NCBI GenBank assembly: GCA_050015575.1
Contig: JBEKBD010000101.1
Coordinates: 1-10,353 of the forward strand
DNA: 10,353 bases
Direction: 5' to 3'
Source of the DNA: Roseiarcus sp050015575
Lineage (GTDB): Bacteria; Pseudomonadota; Alphaproteobacteria; Rhizobiales; Beijerinckiaceae
Shown here piece by piece: positions 1 to 7,327 of this stretch. A model generated the notes under the pieces. The model ran no database searches and was not told the origin of the DNA. It worked only from the letters and a program-made list of their open reading frames with translations. Each line of letters starts with the position of its first letter. The first letter of the stretch is position 1. Position numbers and translations under genes: made by a program.

Positions 1-2349
1 CGCGTCGGTCGGCTGCGGCATGTCGGCGACGACGCCTTCCGCGGCGGGACGCTCGCCGCCGCGCCGGCGCCGGCGTCGGCGTCGGCGCCGGCCGGGTTCG
101 CCTTCGCCCGCGCCGGCGTCGCCTTCCCCGCGCGCGGGCTCGGCCCCCTCCGCTCCCTCTTCGGAAGCTTCGCCCTCGCCGCCTTCGGCGGCTTCGGCTT
201 CGGCCTCTTCTTCAACGGCGAATTCCTCGACGTCGGCCGGCGCGGCGCCATAGCCGGCGGGTCGAACCTCGCTGCTCTCGCGCGCTGCCTCCTCGCCTCT
301 GACGCCCGAAGCCGGTTCGCCGCGCTCGATCGCGTGCGTGTTCGAGCCGGTCAGCGAATCGTCGGCCTCGACTGTGATCGCGACGCCGAAGCGGCGTTCG
401 AGATCGAGCAGATGCGCGCGCTTCTGGTTGAGGATGTAGAGCGCGACGGGCGGGCGGGCGCGCACCATCATGTCGTGCGCGGCGCTCTTGATCAGCGCGT
501 CCTCGAGCACGCGCAACACGTGCAGCGCCACCGAGGCGGTCGAGCGCACCACGCCGGCGCCCAGGCAATGCGGGCACACCACGGTCGAACCTTCGAGCAC
601 GCCGGTGCGTATGCGCTGGCGCGACATTTCCAACAGGCCGAAATGCGAGATGCGGCCGACCTGGATGCGTGCGCGGTCGTTCTTCAGCGCGTCCTTCATA
701 CGCCGCTCGACCGCACGATTGTTGCGCCCTTCCTCCATGTCGATGAAGTCGACGACGATGAGGCCGGCGAGGTCGCGCAGGCGAAGCTGGCGCGCGATTT
801 CGTCGGCGGCCTCGACATTGGTGCGCAGCGCGGTGTCTTCGATGTTGTGCTCGCGCGTCGAGCGCCCCGAATTGACGTCGATGGCGACCAGCGCCTCGGT
901 CTGGTTGATGACGATGTAGCCGCCGGACTTCAACGTCACCTGATTGGAGAACATCGCGTCGAGCTGCGCCTCGACCCCGGCCTTGGCGAACACCGGCTGG
1001 GTGTCGCGGTAGGGCACGACGCATTTGGCGTGGCTTGGCATCAAAAGGCGCATGAAATCCTTGGCCTCGCGGTAGCCCGCTTCGCCCGCGACGATGATCT
1101 CCTCGACTTCCTTGCTGTAGAGATCGCGGATGGCGCGCTTGATCAGCGAGCCTTCCTCATAAACCAACATCGGCGCGCTGGAGGCGAGCGTCGTCTCGCG
1201 CACGGTCTCCCACATGCGCAGCAGATATTCGAAGTCGCGCTTGACTTCGGCTTTGGTGCGCGCGGCGCCGGCGGTGCGCAGGATGACGCCCATGCCGTCG
1301 GGAACCTCGAGCTCCTCGGCGATCGACTTGAGGCGGCTGCGGTCCTGACTGTTGGTGATCTTGCGCGAAATGCCGCCGCCGCGCGCGGTGTTGGGCATCA
1401 GTACGGAATAGCGCCCAGCGAGCGAAAGATAGGTCGTCAGCGCGGCCCCCTTGTTGCCGCGTTCCTCTTTGACCACCTGCACCAGCAGCACCTGACGGCG
1501 CTTAATGACTTCCTGGATCTTGTACTGACGGCGCAGGCGCGGCGTCCGGCGCGGCGTCTCATCCATCGCGTCGCCGCCGATGTGCTCGACCGACTCGCCT
1601 TCGTCGCCGCCACGCGGACCCAACGCGCGCGCCTCCAACGATTCCGAGCCGCCGTCGAGCGTCGTCACTTCGGACTCGTCCTCGTCGTCGGCGCGATCTT
1701 GGTCGGCGTCGCGCTCCGTCGCTCCGCCTTCGGCGGGCTCGGCCGATTGGTCTTCTCCGGCAGGCGCCGGCTCGACGCGATCGGCTTCCTCGGCGCGATC
1801 CGGCGCGACGAATTCTCCTTCCGTTTCCGCGGGGGCGAGAGCCTCCGTCGCGGGGGCGAGTTCGCCTCCGTCGCGCGGCGAGAAGTCGACCGCGGGCGCT
1901 TCGGTCGATTCGGGCGCGCTCTCGCCGGCTTCGCGCTCGAGCGGCGCCGGCTCGGCAATGCGTTCGTCTTCGTTGGCGCGCATTTCCGATTCGGGCGCGC
2001 GCGAACGCCGATGGCGGCGGCTACGGCGCTCGCCGTTCGGCTCGTCCTCGTCTTCACGCTGCGAGCGCGCTTCCTCTTCCAGCAGCGCCTGCCGATCGGC
2101 GACGGGAATTTGATAATAGTCGGGGTGAATTTCGGAAAAGGCGAGAAAGCCGTGGCGGTTGCCGCCGTAATCGACGAACGCCGCCTGAAGCGAGGGCTCC
2201 ACGCGCGTCACCTTGGCCAGATAGATGTTGCCGCGCAGCGGCTTCTTGCTTGCGGATTCGAAGTCGAAGTCCTCGACTCGGCTACCTCTTAGCACCACCA
2301 CCCGGGTTTCTTCCGGGTGGGAGGCGTCTATAATCATCTTGTTGGACAT
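1..2349 (-). CDS. rne: Ribonuclease E (C-terminal end outside window)
   Basis: RNase E is the endonuclease that starts mRNA decay and processes rRNA and tRNA precursors, and it scaffolds the degradosome. Seen: 783 codons from ATG at 2349, open to the window edge. The N-terminus (MSNKMIIDASHPEETRVVV) is typical of alphaproteobacterial RNase E, which fixes the start; a weak GAAAGAG lies just upstream. The S1 domain is split: first part to about residue 97, an acidic low-complexity insert to about 270, then the second part from about 276. Catalytic metal ligands are D491 (VAIDVNSG) and D534 (VVDFIDM), 43 residues apart like E. coli D303/D346. The zinc-link is CPHC with C592 and C595. The visible tail is Glu/Ala/Gly-rich with ten consecutive arginines at 754-763, probably RNA-binding. 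The missing C-terminus would carry degradosome contacts. Divergent from amiC. Identity is very secure. Confidence 0.97.
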   Translation of the reverse strand, partial: MSNKMIIDASHPEETRVVVLRGSRVEDFDFESASKKPLRGNIYLAKVTRVEPSLQAAFVDYGGNRHGFLAFSEIHPDYYQIPVADRQALLEEEARSQREDEDEPNGERRSRRHRRSRAPESEMRANEDERIAEPAPLEREAGESAPESTEAPAVDFSPRDGGELAPATEALAPAETEGEFVAPDRAEEADRVEPAPAGEDQSAEPAEGGATERDADQDRADDEDESEVTTLDGGSESLEARALGPRGGDEGESVEHIGGDAMDETPRRTPRLRRQYKIQEVIKRRQVLLVQVVKEERGNKGAALTTYLSLAGRYSVLMPNTARGGGISRKITNSQDRSRLKSIAEELEVPDGMGVILRTAGAARTKAEVKRDFEYLLRMWETVRETTLASSAPMLVYEEGSLIKRAIRDLYSKEVEEIIVAGEAGYREAKDFMRLLMPSHAKCVVPYRDTQPVFAKAGVEAQLDAMFSNQVTLKSGGYIVINQTEALVAIDVNSGRSTREHNIEDTALRTNVEAADEIARQLRLRDLAGLIVVDFIDMEEGRNNRAVERRMKDALKNDRARIQVGRISHFGLLEMSRQRIRTGVLEGSTVVCPHCLGAGVVRSTASVALHVLRVLEDALIKSAAHDMMVRARPPVALYILNQKRAHLLDLERRFGVAITVEADDSLTGSNTHAIERGEPASGVRGEEAARESSEVRPAGYGAAPADVEEFAVEEEAEAEAAEGGEGEASEEGAEGAEPARGEGDAGAGEGEPGRRRRRRRRRRGGERPAAEGVVADMPQPTDA

Positions 2350-2590
2350 GTTGAACTCTTTCGGGGCGCGCTCGTGCGGCCCGCAATGCCCTCGCAGGGC
2401 GATCGAAGGCCAGGCGCGGCGCGCCAATGTTGGGGGATACGGAGATGGAAGGCCATTCAGGCGGGGCCACGGCCCCGCATTGGTCGCAATTCACGCGGGA
2501 GCGCCCAACACGAAAACCCGTCCACGCGATGCGACACGCGGCGAAACGGCTTTTCTCTGGCGACCCTGACATCGCGACCCTGAAACTCGG
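2350..2590 (-). promoter_or_regulatory. Probable structured 5' leader / upstream region of rne
   Basis: No gene is supported here. Read in the rne direction, the stretch holds several compact hairpins: an 8-bp perfect inverted repeat at 2461-2478 (gcggggcc/ggccccgc around a 2-nt centre), a 5-bp stem with 3-nt loop at 2388-2400 (gccct/agggc), and ggcgcg/cgcgcc at 2413-2425. A 10-bp direct repeat, gcgaccctga, occurs at 2560-2569 and 2574-2583. Known: RNase E autoregulates through its own 5' UTR in enterobacteria, and rne leaders in Rhizobiales have been reported as transcribed small RNAs. Inferred: this is the rne leader. I could not fix a promoter or transcription start, and GC-rich DNA forms short stems easily. 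Confidence 0.4.
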
Positions 2591-2711
2591 CGGAGGTTAG
2601 CCTCGTCGCCATTCGAGGGGCGCCCTCAAGAAAAGCGCCATCTTCTCGCACCGGCCGCGCTCGCAGGGCTCTCGTCCGGCGACGCGCATTCCCTCTTTTC
2701 GGCCGCAAACG

Positions 2712-2742
2712 CCTTGCGCCGGAGCGTATCGCTGGCGCAAGG
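2712..2742. repeat. 31-nt near-perfect inverted repeat
   Basis: Seen: ccttgcgcc at 2712-2720 is the exact reverse complement of ggcgcaagg at 2734-2742. Inside it, agcg (2723-2726) pairs with cgct (2730-2733) around a 3-nt loop, leaving only a 2-nt bulge (gg) on one side. The stem is 13 bp in total. No T-run follows on either strand, so it is not a standard intrinsic terminator. It could be a palindromic repetitive element, an RNA hairpin in the rne or amiC leader, or a protein-binding site. Confidence 0.6.
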
Positions 2743-3224
2743 AAGGCGGCGGAAGGGGCGGTCATGCGCCCACGCGTCAGCCCGCTTGCGGCTTCGATCC
2801 CCGTGAGCGAATCGTCGGTTCAAGCGACTCGAACGAGATCGACGACGCGCAAACGACCCGGATGCGACATTCCCTACATAGGCGCCGCGGCCGGGGTTGG
2901 CAAGCGATTTTCCGGTTGCGCCAAGTCGACCGGGCCACGCGCGAGTTGCGCCGGCTCAATCGCGGCGCGCGCGGCGCCTTGGCCGACGATCCAACGGTTC
3001 CAATGCCTTACGCCGATTCGCACCGCCTTGCGGACGGCATCGACGCTCGCGCTCGCGCTGCGCGTCGACCAACGCGGGAGGAGACGCTCGCGCGCCGAGC
3101 CCGTCGGCAAGAAGCTCGCGGCCCCCGCCGGACGCGACGCGAGGGTTTCCTCGCGATCGCGGAGTCGGGCATTGACGGCAACGGCGCTATGCGTTGAACG
3201 GCGCGATGGGTTAAGAACGGACGG

Positions 3225-3241
3225 GGCCGCGGGCCGCGGCC
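3225..3241. repeat. GC-only palindrome directly before the amiC translation start
   Basis: Seen: ggccgcgg (3225-3232) and ccgcggcc (3234-3241) are perfect reverse complements around a single g. The palindrome ends about 13 nt before the ATG at 3255, immediately upstream of the weak Shine-Dalgarno-like ggga. As RNA it would give a stable short hairpin next to the ribosome-binding site. A regulatory role is inference only. Confidence 0.4.
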
Positions 3242-3254
3242 GGGATTGATTCGG

Positions 3255-4592
3255 ATGGTCTCTCACGCGCGCGCGACGGTTGTGGCGAGGCGGCGCTTCG
3301 CCTTGGCGATTGTCGCGCCGACGCTGCTGCCGGGCGCGGCTCTCGCCGCCGAGGACGCCGCGCCGCCGCCGGTAGCGGTGGCGGCGCGGCTCTCCGAAGA
3401 CGGTCAAACTGCGAAACTCAGCTTCGATCTCTCCGGGCCGGTCGAGGCGAGCGCCCACGCGATGGCCGATCCCGATCGCATTGTCATCGACCTATCGGAA
3501 GTAAACTTTCAACTCGATCCAGCGGTCGGACGCGCGGCGCCGAAGCGTCCCGACCCGATCGTCAAGGCGTATCGCTTCGGCCTGTTCGGTCCCGGCAAGT
3601 CGCGCATCGTCATCGATCTTGCGCAGACCGCTTGCGTCGCGAAGGCGGCGACGGCGCCGATCGCCAAAGGTTCGGCGGCGTCGCGCCTCTCCATCGAATT
3701 GAAGCGTTGCGAGCGAGAAGCCTTCGCCGCGGCGGCGCGTCAGGCGGCGGCGGGCGCTCCGAGCGCGCCGGTCCTCCGCGACGAGGCCGCGGCGGAGTCC
3801 TCCGGCGCCGGCCCGCCGGTCATCGTAATCGATCCCGGACACGGCGGGGTCGACGGCGGCGCTTACGGCCTCGGCGGCGCGATCGAGAAAACCCTCGTCT
3901 ACGACTATGCGCTCGAACTCGAGCGCCGGCTCGAGGCGAAGAACCGCTTCAAGGTTGTGCTGACGCGCCACGGCGACGAATTCGTCTCGCTTGAGGATCG
4001 GGTGCGCATCGCGCACGAGGCGAATGCGGCGCTGTTCGTCTCCATCCACGCCGACACGCTCGGTCCGGCGGGCGCGGAGGTGTCCGGCGCGACGGTCTAC
4101 ACCTGTTCGGAGCGCGCCTCCGACGCGGGGGCCGCGCGCATCGCCGAGCGCGAGAACGCGGCCGACAAGGCAGCCGGGGTCGAACAGAAAGCCGAATCGG
4201 CCGGCGTCGCCGACATCCTGCTCGACCTCAAGCGGCGCGAGACGCGCGCCTATGCCCACGTCTTTTCGCGCGGGGTGGTCGAGCAGTTGCAGGGCGTGGC
4301 GCGGCTCAACCGTAATCCCGAGCGCTCGGCCGGCTTCGTCGTGCTCAAAGCGCCCGATTTTCCTTCCGTGCTGGTCGAACTCGGCTATCTCTCCAACGCG
4401 CAGGACGTCGAGGCGATGAACTCTCCCGAGTGGCGCGCCAAGGCCGCAAACGCGATGGCGAACGCTATCGACCGATTTTTCGCCGCCTCGCGAACCGGCG
4501 CGCAAGGGGAGCCTAAAGCGGAGGACGCGGTCGCCGCGTCGGACAAATCGACCGCGGCCGCCGGGCAAGGGGCTGGGATGCGCCCGCCATGA
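3255..4592 (+). CDS. amiC: N-acetylmuramoyl-L-alanine amidase, AMIN plus Amidase_3
   Basis: A periplasmic zinc hydrolase that cleaves the amide bond between MurNAc and the stem peptide, used in daughter-cell separation. Seen, from ATG 3255 (445 aa): an Arg-rich then hydrophobic signal peptide ending GAALA before AED (about residues 1-31). An AMIN domain follows (about 35-155, with two similar IVIDL strands), then an Ala-rich linker, then Amidase_3 from about 188 to 410. Zinc ligands are H196 (DPGHGG), E211 (AIEK) and H265 (SIHAD); catalytic E375 lies in VELGYLSN. The C-terminal 35 residues are Ala/Gly/Lys low complexity. An in-frame TTG at 3246 would add three residues, but its upstream ggga is too close; ATG at 3255 has it at a usable distance. 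mrcA begins 225 bp downstream on the same strand, so the two may be co-expressed. amiC is the usual symbol for this architecture. Confidence 0.94.
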   Translation: MVSHARATVVARRRFALAIVAPTLLPGAALAAEDAAPPPVAVAARLSEDGQTAKLSFDLSGPVEASAHAMADPDRIVIDLSEVNFQLDPAVGRAAPKRPDPIVKAYRFGLFGPGKSRIVIDLAQTACVAKAATAPIAKGSAASRLSIELKRCEREAFAAAARQAAAGAPSAPVLRDEAAAESSGAGPPVIVIDPGHGGVDGGAYGLGGAIEKTLVYDYALELERRLEAKNRFKVVLTRHGDEFVSLEDRVRIAHEANAALFVSIHADTLGPAGAEVSGATVYTCSERASDAGAARIAERENAADKAAGVEQKAESAGVADILLDLKRRETRAYAHVFSRGVVEQLQGVARLNRNPERSAGFVVLKAPDFPSVLVELGYLSNAQDVEAMNSPEWRAKAANAMANAIDRFFAASRTGAQGEPKAEDAVAASDKSTAAAGQGAGMRPP

Positions 4593-4716
4593 ACGACGCA
4601 GCGAGGGCGAGCCCGGCGGCCAGGGTCGAGAGGCGCGAAGTTCGCGCCGGCTTCATAGTTTCGCCGCAGTCGCGACCGACATCAATGCGTGGGCGGCGGT
4701 CGATGGCCGCATTTTC

Positions 4717-4743
4717 CTGACACCGCGTGCGCTTTGCGATAAG
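4717..4743 (+). promoter_or_regulatory. Weak candidate promoter for mrcA
   Basis: CTGACA (4717-4722) followed after 15 nt by GATAAG (4738-4743) resembles a sigma70-type -35/-10 pair. The -10 matches TATAAT at four of six positions and the spacing is short. It sits 75 bp before the mrcA ATG in the only intergenic gap between amiC and mrcA. Read-through from amiC is equally possible. Confidence 0.22.
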
Positions 4744-4762
4744 CAGCGCGCGAAAATCGCTC

Positions 4763-4805
4763 GGGGCCGATCCGCCAGCGGATCGTCGTCGGGCCCCTGA
4801 GGGCC
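4763..4805 (+). promoter_or_regulatory. Structured mrcA leader with two mutually exclusive hairpins
   Basis: Seen: ggggcc (4763-4768) pairs with ggcccc (4792-4797), enclosing a perfect 7-bp stem, gatccgc (4769-4775) with gcggatc (4778-4784). The same downstream arm, ggccc (4792-4796), can instead pair with gggcc (4801-4805) around ctga. The second fold buries the gaggg at 4799-4803, the most Shine-Dalgarno-like sequence before the ATG at 4818, though it is farther away than usual. Alternative folding next to the ribosome-binding region would fit translational control. This is inference from base pairing only. Confidence 0.35.
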
Positions 4806-4817
4806 TCGGATCGAAAC

Positions 4818-7220
4818 ATGCGCGGCATCGCCCGGTTCCTCGGTTTCGTATTCGCGACGGGCGCCATCGTGTTCGTCGTCGCGGCGGCCGTCGTGGCCGC
4901 CGTCATCTGGAAGTTCGAGCAGGACCTGCCCGACTATTCCCAGTTGAAGAACTACGAACCGCCGGTGATGACGCGGGTTCACGCCGCCGACGGCAGCCTG
5001 CTGGCCGAATACGCGCGCGAGCGGCGTCTCTATCTGCCCTCGGCGGCCATTCCGCCGTTGGTCAAGAACGCCTTTATCGCCGCCGAGGACAAGAACTTCT
5101 ATTCCCACCGCGGCTTCGACCCCGAGGGCATCATCCGCGCCGGCTTGGTGTTTCTGCAAGGCGGGAGACATGTGCAGGGCGCTTCGACGATCACTCAGCA
5201 GGTCGCCAAGAATTTCCTTTTGACCTCGGATCGCACCGTCGAGCGCAAGATTCGCGAAATCCTTCTCAGCCTGCGCATCGAGAACGCGTATTCGAAGGAC
5301 AAAATTCTCGAGCTCTATCTCAACGAAATCTATCTCGGCCTGAGCAATTACGGCGTAGCGGCCGCGGCGCTCAATTATTTCGACAAGTCGGTGCACGAGC
5401 TGTCGATCGCCGAAGTCGCCTATCTCGCCGCGCTGCCGAAGGAGCCGAGCGCGCTCAATCCGTTCCGAAACCACGACCGCGCGATCGAGCGCCGCAATTA
5501 CGTGATCGGCCGCATGGCGGAGGACGGCTACATCACCGCCGATCAGGCGAAGGCCGCGCGCGCCGAGCCGCTGGTCGTCACGCCGCGCGCGCTGACCCCC
5601 AACTCGATCGCCGCCGGCTTCTTCGCCGAGGAAGTGCGGCGCGAATTGTCCGAGCGCTACGGCGAGCAGAAGCTTTACGAAGGCGGCCTGTCGGTGCGCA
5701 CCACGCTCGATCCGAAGATGCAGCTGATGGCGCGGAAGGCTTTGGTCGACGGCTTGGTGCGCTACGACGAGGCGCACGGCTGGCACGGCACGGTCAAGAC
5801 GATCGATCTCGGCCAGGACTGGGGCGTGCCGCTCGGCGACATTCCCGAATACGGCGACATCAAACCCTGGCGCCTGGCGGTGGTTCTCGACGTCGCTGAC
5901 GCCTCGATGCGCATCGGCTTGCAGCCCGAACGCGACAAATCCGGCGCGCTGGGGCCCGATCGCGAGACGGGCTCGGTGAGCGCCGACGGCATGAAATGGA
6001 CCGGCCGAAAGCCGAAGGCGCTCGCCAAGCCCGGCGACGTCGTCTACGTCGAGCCGGTGGCCGGCAAGGCGGGCGAGTATCGACTGCGGCAGATCCCCGA
6101 GGTGTCGGGTGCCTGCGTGGCGATGGACCCATTCACCGGTCGCGTGCTGGCGATGGTCGGGGGCTTCTCCTACGATCAGTCGGAATTCAACCGCGCCACC
6201 CAGGCGCAGCGCCAGCCCGGCTCGTCGTTCAAACCGCTGGTCTACGCGGCCGCGCTCGACAACGGCTACACGCCGTCCTCGATCCTTCTCGACGAGCCGA
6301 TCGAGATCGACCAGGGCAACGGCGAGATCTGGAAGCCGGAGAATTTCGAGGGAAAGTCGGGCGGTCCGCATACGCTGCGCTACGGCGTCGAGCATTCGAT
6401 CAACCAGATGACGGTGCGCCTTGCGCGCGACATCGGCATGCCGCTGATCGCCGAATACGCCAAGCGCTTCGGCATCTACGACAACCTGCCGCTCTACCTG
6501 TCGATGTCGCTGGGCGCGGGCGAGACGACGGTGCTGCGCATGGTCACCGCCTATTCGATGTTCGACAACGGCGGCAAGCGCATCAAGGCGACGCTGATCG
6601 ATCGCATTCAGGATCGCTGGGGCAACACGATCTACAAGCACGACGAACGCATCTGCCAGGGCTGCGACGCGGCCAAATGGGACAACCAGGACGAGCCCAA
6701 GATCATCGACAAGCGCGAGCAGGTGATCGATCCGCTGACCGCGTATCAGATCACCTCGATCATGCAGGGCGTGATCCAGCGGGGAACCGGTTTCATGATC
6801 AGCGAGCTCCACCGCACCTTGGCCGGCAAGACCGGCACCACCAACGAAGCCAAGGACCTGTGGTTCGTCGGCTATTCCCCGAACCTCGCGTTCGGCGTGT
6901 TCATGGGCTACGACAAGCCGCGCTCGCTCGGCGACAGCGCCCAGGCGGCGCTCTATACCGCGCCGATCTTTCGCGACTTCATGAAGCTGGCGCTCAAGGA
7001 CACGCCCGATACGCCGTTCCGCGTGCCGCCGGGCATCAAGCTGGTTTCGGTCGACGTGCACACCGGCATGCGCGCGAGCGGGCCGGGCACGATCGAGGAG
7101 GCGTTCAAGCCCGGCACGTCGCCGCCCGACGCCTATGTGGCGGGAGACGGCACGGACGCGGCGAACCTGTCGCCCGACGTCGAAAAGGCGGTGGGCCGCG
7201 GGATGGGCGGGCTGTACTGA
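4818..7220 (+). CDS. mrcA: Penicillin-binding protein 1A, bifunctional peptidoglycan synthase
   Basis: An inner-membrane class A PBP that polymerises lipid II into glycan strands (GT51) and cross-links stem peptides (DD-transpeptidase); target of beta-lactams. Seen, 800 aa, near the E. coli PBP1a length of 850: a single N-terminal membrane anchor at about residues 8-31. The GT51 domain spans about 50-235, with catalytic E90 in AAEDKNFYSH and the GASTITQQ motif. An OB-like linker spans about 320-425. The transpeptidase (about 430-720) has nucleophile S469 in SSFK (K472), SIN at 527-529 and KTGT at 671-674. All catalytic motifs are intact. ATG 4818 gives the usual short cytoplasmic tail before the anchor. 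Neighbours rne and amiC match the order I recall in Rhizobiales, where prfB commonly follows; here an accessory cassette follows instead. The last 66 bp are duplicated in degraded form at 9257-9322. Confidence 0.97.
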   Translation: MRGIARFLGFVFATGAIVFVVAAAVVAAVIWKFEQDLPDYSQLKNYEPPVMTRVHAADGSLLAEYARERRLYLPSAAIPPLVKNAFIAAEDKNFYSHRGFDPEGIIRAGLVFLQGGRHVQGASTITQQVAKNFLLTSDRTVERKIREILLSLRIENAYSKDKILELYLNEIYLGLSNYGVAAAALNYFDKSVHELSIAEVAYLAALPKEPSALNPFRNHDRAIERRNYVIGRMAEDGYITADQAKAARAEPLVVTPRALTPNSIAAGFFAEEVRRELSERYGEQKLYEGGLSVRTTLDPKMQLMARKALVDGLVRYDEAHGWHGTVKTIDLGQDWGVPLGDIPEYGDIKPWRLAVVLDVADASMRIGLQPERDKSGALGPDRETGSVSADGMKWTGRKPKALAKPGDVVYVEPVAGKAGEYRLRQIPEVSGACVAMDPFTGRVLAMVGGFSYDQSEFNRATQAQRQPGSSFKPLVYAAALDNGYTPSSILLDEPIEIDQGNGEIWKPENFEGKSGGPHTLRYGVEHSINQMTVRLARDIGMPLIAEYAKRFGIYDNLPLYLSMSLGAGETTVLRMVTAYSMFDNGGKRIKATLIDRIQDRWGNTIYKHDERICQGCDAAKWDNQDEPKIIDKREQVIDPLTAYQITSIMQGVIQRGTGFMISELHRTLAGKTGTTNEAKDLWFVGYSPNLAFGVFMGYDKPRSLGDSAQAALYTAPIFRDFMKLALKDTPDTPFRVPPGIKLVSVDVHTGMRASGPGTIEEAFKPGTSPPDAYVAGDGTDAANLSPDVEKAVGRGMGGLY

Positions 7221-7264
7221 GAGCGCGCTCGCCGAGGATTCTCGACCGTCGCGCGTGAAAATCT

Positions 7265-7294
7265 TTGACGTATGTTCCTGGTTTGTTCTAATCT
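7265..7294 (+). promoter_or_regulatory. Sigma70-like promoter of the HNH/partner cassette
   Basis: TTGACG (7265-7270) and TAATCT (7289-7294) are separated by 18 nt, a good match to housekeeping -35 and -10 elements, in an unusually AT-rich patch. Transcription would begin near 7301, giving a leader of about 27 nt. The leader carries agagg (7317-7321), a good Shine-Dalgarno sequence 6 nt before the ATG at 7328. The LexA-type box lies inside the spacer. Confidence 0.65.
7274..7288 (+). promoter_or_regulatory. LexA (SOS) operator, alphaproteobacterial type
   Basis: GTTC at 7274-7277 and GTTC at 7285-7288 are separated by exactly 7 nt. Known: LexA of many Alphaproteobacteria (for example Rhodobacter and Rhizobium) binds GTTC-N7-GTTC as a direct repeat. 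The box fills the spacer between the -35 and -10 elements, where a bound repressor would block RNA polymerase. A perfect box is expected by chance only rarely in 10 kb, and less still in this position and orientation. Predicted effect: the cassette is silent until DNA damage inactivates LexA. No binding data are available. Confidence 0.65.
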
Positions 7295-7327
7295 GCGCTT
7301 CATCTCAGAACGGCGCAGAGGCGGAAG

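Larger units (their letters stand above)
2591..3254. other. Gene-free intergenic region between rne leader and amiC
   Basis: About 660 bp without a convincing gene. Several reading frames stay open on both strands, but their translations are Arg/Ala/Ser-rich, lack recognisable domains, overlap one another and have no good ribosome-binding sites, as expected for random frames in GC-rich DNA. I saw no tRNA, rRNA or transposase remnant. The clear structures are the inverted repeat at 2712-2742 and the palindrome at 3225-3241. The amiC promoter must lie here. TTGACG at 3172 resembles a -35 but has no fitting -10. The region is long for a divergent pair, so an unannotated small RNA is possible. 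Confidence 0.5.

Noticed and set aside
61..90. Microsatellite or CRISPR-like repeat in the GC-rich triplet run
   Set aside because: It encodes the ten-arginine run in the RNase E tail; no spaced repeats exist in the window.
334..2292. 652-codon open frame on the plus strand opposite rne
   Set aside because: It lies antisense to an unmistakable RNase E. The frame is open because of GC-rich codon bias and the translation has no domain.
2764..3249. 161-codon frame in the rne-amiC gap
   Set aside because: Arg/Ser/Ala-rich random-looking product without a ribosome-binding site; competing frames on both strands look the same.
3246..3254. TTG start for amiC
   Set aside because: Its Shine-Dalgarno-like ggga would be only about one base away; ATG at 3255 has workable spacing and a normal signal peptide.
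3492..4568. 358-codon minus-strand frame opposite amiC
   Set aside because: A shadow of a clear amidase, with no recognisable domain or start signals.
4589..4720. 43-codon frame whose ATG overlaps the amiC stop
   Set aside because: The overlap is attractive, but the product is Arg/Ala-rich with no motif, and its 3' end coincides with a candidate promoter element.
4653..7061. 802-codon open frame on the minus strand opposite mrcA
   Set aside because: It mirrors PBP1A codons, is His/Arg/Asp-rich, and all catalytic motifs are on the other strand.
5996..7258. 420-codon plus-strand frame overlapping mrcA in another phase
   Set aside because: Arg/Ala/Gly-rich shadow frame inside the conserved transpeptidase domain.
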